Origin: an uncultured Lachnospiraceae bacterium
Lineage (GTDB): Bacteria > Bacillota > Clostridia > Lachnospirales > Lachnospiraceae
Length of the DNA stretch: 36,155 nucleotides
Assembly: GCA_902794825.1 (NCBI GenBank)
Contig: CADBIU010000011.1
Location: forward strand, 1 to 36,155
Direction of reading: 5' to 3'
Shown here: positions 32,252 through 36,155 of the stretch, in pieces
Position numbering within the stretch: the stretch's first letter is position 1
How the letters are laid out: every line of letters begins with the position of its first letter
Notes under the pieces: generated by a model
The model's input: only the letters and a program-made list of their open reading frames with translations
Told to the model about the DNA's origin: nothing
Database searches by the model: none
Position numbers and translations under genes: made by a program

Positions 32252-32998
32252 ATGCTGCATATCTTTGTAGATCCCGCGCAGATGCAGGGGGAGCTCCTGT
32301 ATGTGACTGGCAGGGATGTCAATCATATTAAGAACGTGCTGCGCCTGAAGCCCGGCGACGAGATCAGCGTCCGGACGGGGCAGGACGAGCGCGAATACCG
32401 CTACGGCATCGAGGAGTTCACAGACTCGGAAGTGGTATGCAGGCTGCGTTTTGTCAAGGAATCCGATGTGGAGCTTCCCGTGAAGGTGTATCTCTTCCAG
32501 GGGCTTCCCAAGTCCGACAAGATGGACCTGATCGTGCAGAAAGCTGTAGAACTGGGCGCGGCCGAGATCATCCCGGTGCAGATGCGCCGCAGCGTCGCCA
32601 GACTCGAAGGCGCCAAAATAGCGAAGAAGACACAGCGCTGGCAGACCATAGCGGAGGCTGCGGCCAAGCAGAGCCGCAGAGCCGTGGTCCCGCTGGTGCG
32701 CGAGCCCATGACGATGGAGGAAGCAGTCCGCTTCGCGAAGGAAAACACACAGACGCGCCTTCTTCCCTATGAACTGCAGGAAGAGGACGGGAGTACCAGG
32801 AGCCTCATCGATGGAATCGAAGAGGGAAACGCGGTCTCAATATTTATCGGACCGGAAGGCGGCTTTGAGCCCGGCGAGGTGGAACTTGCTAAGGCGGCGG
32901 GAATCCTGCCGATCTCCCTCGGCAAGAGGATCCTCAGGACCGAGACAGCGGCGCTGGTAGTGCTCTCCTGGCTGATCTACCGCTTTGAAACCTGCTGA
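32252..32998 (+). CDS. rsmE: 16S rRNA (uracil1498-N3)-methyltransferase RsmE
   Basis: The 248-residue SPOUT methyltransferase modifies U1498 of 16S rRNA. The N-terminal PUA-like domain contains HINKNVLRLKPGDEI-like sequence (VNHIKNVLRLKPGDEISV). The knot region has FQGLPKSDKMDLIVQKAVELGAAEIIPV, IFIGPEGGFEPGEVELAKAAG and LGKRILRTETAALVVLSWLIYRFE, the RsmE hallmark. AAGGAGATGAG precedes the ATG. It is coupled closely to prmA. Confidence 0.96.
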   Translation: MLHIFVDPAQMQGELLYVTGRDVNHIKNVLRLKPGDEISVRTGQDEREYRYGIEEFTDSEVVCRLRFVKESDVELPVKVYLFQGLPKSDKMDLIVQKAVELGAAEIIPVQMRRSVARLEGAKIAKKTQRWQTIAEAAAKQSRRAVVPLVREPMTMEEAVRFAKENTQTRLLPYELQEEDGSTRSLIDGIEEGNAVSIFIGPEGGFEPGEVELAKAAGILPISLGKRILRTETAALVVLSWLIYRFETC

Positions 32999-33113
32999 TT
33001 CGCAGGCGAACGGTTTGTAATCGGCAAAATGTTGTGTTATCATGCAGGGTACGGCAAACAGGGGATCGGCGAAGAACCGAAGCGGTCCCGCAAGTATTAA
33101 TAGAAGAGGAAAC

Positions 33114-34271
33114 ATGAGAGAAGCGTATCTGGACAACTCTGCTACGACCCGGTGCTTTCCGGAAGTAGTGGAGCTGATGAACAAAATATACCTGGAAGAG
33201 TACGGCAATCCCTCCAGCATGCACCACAAAGGCGTGGAGGCTGAGAGGCAGATCGCCGAGGCGAAGAAGACCCTGGCGCAGATCCTGAAGGTGAGCGAGA
33301 AGAACCTCCTGTTCACTTCCTGCGGAACGGAATCCGACAACATCGCTATAATCGGCGGCGCTATGGCCAATATGAGAAAGGGACGCCACCTGATCACGAC
33401 GAAAATCGAGCATCCCGCTGTCCTGGAATCCATGAAATATCTTGAATCACAGGGCTTTGAGGTGGCTTATCTGCCGGTGGACGAATACGGGATCGTCTCT
33501 CCGGATCTGCTGGAAGAGGCCGTCAGGGACGACACGATCCTGGTTTCTGTTATGCACACCAACAATGAGATCGGCGCGGTAGAGCCGATTCAGGAGATCG
33601 CGAAACGCATCAAAGCGAAGAATCCTTCTGTGCTCTTTCATGTGGACGCAGTGCAGGGGTTTGGCAAAGCGCAGATCTATCCCAGAAAGTGGGGGATCGA
33701 CCTCCTGTCAGCCAGCGGGCACAAGATCCACGCGCCCAAGGGAACCGGTTTCCTCTATATCGGCGACAAGGTGAAGGTGAAGAACCTGATCTACGGCGGC
33801 GGGCAGCAGGGCGGAATGCGCTCCGGCACGGAGAATGTGGCCGGTGTCGCAGCTATGGGCCTTGCGGCGAAGATGCTGTATCAGGATTTTGACAAGAGTA
33901 TCGACAGGCTGTACGGATTGCGGGAGAAGCTCCTCGTTGAGATCGCCGACATTCCGGACCTTCGGGTGAACGGACCCAAAGGGAGAGAGTGCGCGCCGCA
34001 TATCATCAGCCTTACAGTGCCCGGTGTGCGGGCGGAAGTGCTGCTTCACGCGCTGGAGGAAAGAGGCGTCTACGTCTCATCGGGAAGCGCCTGCGCATCC
34101 AACAAGCCCCACACATCGGCGACGCTGGAAGCGATCGGGCTCCCCAGGCCCTACCTCGACAACACCATCCGCATCAGCCTCTCCGAAATGACAACCGAAG
34201 AGGACATCCTTCAGGCCTCCGCGGCCTTGCATGAGATCATCCCCTTCCTTAGAAAATATACCAGACATTGA
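33114..34271 (+). CDS. cysteine desulfurase (NifS/IscS-like, probable ThiI partner)
   Basis: The 385-residue PLP enzyme takes sulfur from cysteine as a protein persulfide. Visible are YLDNSATT at the N-terminus, FTSCGTESDNIAI, IEHPAVLE, SVMHTNNEIGAVEPI, HVDAVQGFGK, the PLP lysine in SASGHKIHAPKGTG, RSGTENVAG, and the sulfur-accepting Cys in VSSGSACAS. The frame is open from 33042, but AGAGGAAAC before ATG 33114 and the family start MREAYLDNSATT place the start there. It is immediately followed by thiI, as for the nifZ-thiI pair of Bacillus, so its main job is probably donating sulfur for tRNA 4-thiouridine; a role in iron-sulfur assembly is not excluded. Confidence 0.93.
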   Translation: MREAYLDNSATTRCFPEVVELMNKIYLEEYGNPSSMHHKGVEAERQIAEAKKTLAQILKVSEKNLLFTSCGTESDNIAIIGGAMANMRKGRHLITTKIEHPAVLESMKYLESQGFEVAYLPVDEYGIVSPDLLEEAVRDDTILVSVMHTNNEIGAVEPIQEIAKRIKAKNPSVLFHVDAVQGFGKAQIYPRKWGIDLLSASGHKIHAPKGTGFLYIGDKVKVKNLIYGGGQQGGMRSGTENVAGVAAMGLAAKMLYQDFDKSIDRLYGLREKLLVEIADIPDLRVNGPKGRECAPHIISLTVPGVRAEVLLHALEERGVYVSSGSACASNKPHTSATLEAIGLPRPYLDNTIRISLSEMTTEEDILQASAALHEIIPFLRKYTRH

Positions 34272-34284
34272 AGCCGGAGGAATT

Positions 34285-35514
34285 ATGAAATATCAGTCTT
34301 TTTTGATCAAGTACGCCGAGATCGGCATCAAGGGCAAAAACCGCCATATATTTGAGGAGGCCCTGGTCCGCCAGATCAAGCACGCCCTCAAGCCTTGCGA
34401 GGGTAACTTTGCCGTTCACAGGACCTACGGAAGAGTTTTTGTGGAGTGCCTGTCGGACTATGACTACAGCGAGGTCACCGAAGCCCTGAGCCGCGTGTTC
34501 GGTATCTCCGGCATCTGCCCCATTGTGGAAACTCCGGTGGTTCCCATTGAGGAGCTGCGGAAGGCGGCGGCAGACTTCATGAAGGAGGAGTACCCTGAGA
34601 GGGAGGCGACTTTCAAGGTCCACGCCAGAAGGCTGAACAAGGAATATCCTCTCGACTCCATGAAGGTCAACGAGGAGCTGGGAGAGGCTGTTCTAGACGC
34701 CTGCCCCAACCTCACGGTGGACGTACATAAGCCCGAGATCATGCTCCATGTGGAGATCAGGGAGAAAATATACATCTACTCGACGATCATCCCCGGACCG
34801 GGCGGACTTCCTGTCGGCGTCGGCGGAAAGGCCATGCTCCTTCTCTCCGGCGGAATCGATTCACCAGTGGCGGGCTACATGATCGCCAAGAGGGGCGTGA
34901 AACTGGACGCGGTATATTTTAACGCGCCGCCTTATACAAGTGAGAGAGCGCTGCAGAAGGTCGTCGACCTGGCAAGCCAGGTAGCTGCCTACACGGGTCC
35001 GATCTGGCTGCACAACATCAACTTCACGGAGATTCAGCTCTACATCTATGAGAAGTGCCCGCACGATGAGCTCACCATTATCATGCGCAGGTTCATGATG
35101 CGCATCGCGGAGAGACTCGCAAAGGAGTCGGAGTGCCTGGCCCTTATCACGGGCGAGAGCATCGGCCAGGTCGCTTCCCAGACTATGACGGCGCTGGGCG
35201 TCACCAACGAAGTGTGCACACTACCCGTTTTCAGGCCGCTGATCGGTTTTGATAAGGAGGAGATCGTCAAGGTCTCCAAGAAGATCGGCACGTTTGAGAC
35301 GTCCATTCTCCCTTACGAGGACTGCTGCACGATCTTTGTGGCTAAGCACCCCGTGACAAAGCCGCGTCTTGACGTCATCAAGCGCCACGAGAGAAACCTC
35401 GACGAGAAGATCGACGAGATGGTGGAGCGGGCGATCGCCACAGATGAGATCATGATCGTGGGCAAGGACGAGACAAGGATCGTCAAACAAAGAGACGGAG
35501 AACTGCAGATCTGA
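34285..35514 (+). CDS. thiI: tRNA sulfurtransferase ThiI (4-thiouridine synthase)
   Basis: The 409-residue enzyme adenylates U8 of tRNA and inserts sulfur. N-terminal ferredoxin-like region (KYAEIGIKGKNRHIFEEAL) and THUMP domain (about 60-165) come first. The PP-loop pyrophosphatase domain has LLSGGIDSPVAGYM near residue 187, followed by ITGESIGQVASQTM and ILPYEDCCTIFVAKHP. It ends without the rhodanese domain found in E. coli ThiI, as usual for Firmicutes, so the persulfide must come from the neighbouring desulfurase. GGAGG before ATG 34285 sets the start. It starts 13 bases after the desulfurase gene. Confidence 0.96.
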   Translation: MKYQSFLIKYAEIGIKGKNRHIFEEALVRQIKHALKPCEGNFAVHRTYGRVFVECLSDYDYSEVTEALSRVFGISGICPIVETPVVPIEELRKAAADFMKEEYPEREATFKVHARRLNKEYPLDSMKVNEELGEAVLDACPNLTVDVHKPEIMLHVEIREKIYIYSTIIPGPGGLPVGVGGKAMLLLSGGIDSPVAGYMIAKRGVKLDAVYFNAPPYTSERALQKVVDLASQVAAYTGPIWLHNINFTEIQLYIYEKCPHDELTIIMRRFMMRIAERLAKESECLALITGESIGQVASQTMTALGVTNEVCTLPVFRPLIGFDKEEIVKVSKKIGTFETSILPYEDCCTIFVAKHPVTKPRLDVIKRHERNLDEKIDEMVERAIATDEIMIVGKDETRIVKQRDGELQI

Positions 35515-35528
35515 CAAAAACACGAGAA

Positions 35529-35561
35529 AAAGCCCCGAAACCGGTAAGGCTTCGGGGCTTT
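35529..35561. terminator. bidirectional terminator between thiI and the HPr-like gene
   Basis: AAAGCCCCGAA (35529-35539) and TTCGGGGCTTT (35551-35561) are perfect inverted repeats. Read on the minus strand the stem is followed by TTTTTCTC, and on the plus strand the stem ends in TTT. It serves two converging genes. Confidence 0.85.
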
Positions 35562-35576
35562 CATCTTATAAGCTGA

Positions 35577-35807
35577 TCAGACGATATAGGGCTTAAGGGT
35601 CTCGAGAACCGCGTCAGAGCCCTCCTCGGCGTGAATGTTGAGCTCGATGGGCTTGCTCAGATCCAGGGAAAAGATGCCCATGATGGACTTGGCGTCAATA
35701 ACATAACGGCCGGATACCAGGTCGAAGTCATAGTCAAAACGGGAAATATCATTGACGAAGGACTTAACTTTATCGATAGAATTTAATGAGATCATTACTG
35801 TTTTCAT
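35577..35807 (-). CDS. HPr-like protein lacking the phosphotransfer histidine
   Basis: The 76-residue protein is an HPr homologue judged by AKSIMGIFSLDL (HprK-target Ser at residue 41) and the strand-helix pattern ending in IELNIHAEEGSDAVLETLKPYIV. The region that holds His15 in PTS HPr (GLHARPA) is replaced by NSIDKVKSFV; no His, and no RP motif, is present there. It cannot act as a PTS phosphocarrier, but could be seen by HprK. The start at 35805-35807 is set by AAGGAGG seven bases upstream; an in-frame ATG at 35874-35876 would run into the promoter. TTGACT-N17-TACTAT on the minus strand (35876-35848) is a good promoter. It is a monocistronic gene divergent from mtaB. Confidence 0.85.
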   Translation of the reverse strand: MKTVMISLNSIDKVKSFVNDISRFDYDFDLVSGRYVIDAKSIMGIFSLDLSKPIELNIHAEEGSDAVLETLKPYIV

Positions 35808-35847
35808 AGGTGTTTGCCTCCTTACAAAATTCCTTTGCGTTAGTTTT

Positions 35848-35876
35848 ATAGTAAATTCTGGTCGGTGAAAAGTCAA
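35848..35876 (-). promoter_or_regulatory. promoter of the HPr-like gene
   Basis: On the minus strand TTGACT (35876-35871), 17 bases and TACTAT (35853-35848) form a good promoter about 40 bases before the start codon. A plus-strand TATAAA (35882-35887) next to it may be the -10 box of the divergent mtaB gene. Confidence 0.65.
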
Positions 35877-35910
35877 TGTCGTATAAATACAATTTGGAAG
35901 AGGAAGAAGC

Positions 35911-36155
35911 TTGAAACGTGTAGCATTTCACAATCTCGGGTGTAAAGTAAACAGTTACGAATTGGACATAATGCGGCAAAAAATGGAGGAACACGGGTAT
36001 ATTTCCGTCCCTTTTGAGGAAGAGGCGGAAGTTTATGTGATCAACACTTGTACCGTCACCAACATCGCCGACAGAAAGAGCCGCCAGATGATCCACAAGG
36101 CAAAAAAGAGAAACCCCGACGCGGTAGTCATCGCGGTGGGATGCTACGTGGAGAC
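35911..36155 (+). CDS. mtaB: MtaB, tRNA t6A37 methylthiotransferase (5' part, runs off the window)
   Basis: Eighty-one codons are visible and no stop is reached. The translation begins KRVAFHNLGCKVNSYELDIM and continues with EVYVINTCTVTNIADRKSRQMIHKAK and VIAVGCYVE. This is the N-terminal UPF0004 domain of a MiaB/MtaB-type radical-SAM methylthiotransferase, with its three cluster cysteines in GCKVN, NTCTVT and VGCY. HNLGCKVNxYE is characteristic of MtaB (t6A to ms2t6A at position 37) rather than MiaB. The start is TTG at 35911 with GGAAGAGGAAG upstream. mtaB commonly follows prmA-rsmE in Clostridia; here the desulfurase, thiI and an HPr-like gene intervene. Confidence 0.88.
   Translation, partial: MKRVAFHNLGCKVNSYELDIMRQKMEEHGYISVPFEEEAEVYVINTCTVTNIADRKSRQMIHKAKKRNPDAVVIAVGCYVE

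Overview
The window reads as one stretch of chromosome from a Clostridia member, most likely a Lachnospiraceae-type gut or rumen Firmicute. The evidence is gene order and families: hrcA-grpE-dnaK-dnaJ-prmA-rsmE behind a perfect CIRCE operator, hprK-murB-rapZ-whiA-HPr, a DUF6465-type protein, a CdaR/PucR regulator, and strong AGGAGG-type ribosome binding sites throughout. GC looks moderately high (mid-50s percent by eye, not counted). No phage, IS element, tRNA, rRNA or CRISPR array was seen. The content is mostly housekeeping, and the unusual signals are in protein variants and non-coding structure.

Layout. 1-6640: a DUF554 membrane protein, a VanX-like D-Ala-D-Ala dipeptidase, a CdaR-type regulator divergent from an EamA transporter, an internally shortened GltD-like oxidoreductase, then rlmH and an AEC transporter on the minus strand. 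6825-11734: a large SnoaL/PAS/coiled-coil/degenerate-HATPase signalling protein, an alpha/beta hydrolase, and a convergent NYN-LOTUS RNA-binding/nuclease-like protein whose 3' end overlaps the hydrolase. 11926-21241: Mrp/NBP35 ATPase, then a long co-directional cluster ftsH-uvrC-hprK-murB-rapZ-whiA-HPr(Crh-like). 21616-24583: GNAT, PLP aminotransferase, uppP. 24705-25971: a DUF6465 protein, followed by about 830 bases without a convincing gene that hold a three-copy 72-bp hairpin repeat and a 25-bp tandem duplication. 25838-31204: the HrcA-controlled chaperone cluster. 31244-36155: prmA, rsmE, a cysteine desulfurase with thiI (tRNA 4-thiouridine), a minus-strand HPr-like protein with no catalytic histidine, and the 5' end of mtaB.

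How the parts work together. Protein and RNA quality control dominate (FtsH, DnaK system, RlmH, PrmA, RsmE, ThiI, MtaB). A second theme is cell-envelope precursor supply (MurB, UppP, VanX-like). A third is HprK-centred carbon signalling. HprK shares the window with two HPr-family proteins that both keep the regulatory serine motif but lack the phosphotransfer histidine, so both look like signalling rather than sugar-transport proteins.

The strongest points for a second look are: the signalling protein with an HATPase-like end and no histidine in its last ~540 residues; the two His-less HPr paralogues with HprK; the 72-bp hairpin array at 25271-25460; an intrinsic-terminator-like palindrome buried antisense inside the NYN-LOTUS gene; the hairpin cluster between dnaK and dnaJ; the doubly deleted GltD-like gene; and two genes whose -10 boxes lie so close to the ATG that their mRNAs should be leaderless or nearly so. 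All functional calls rest on reading the sequence and on known families; no database search was run.
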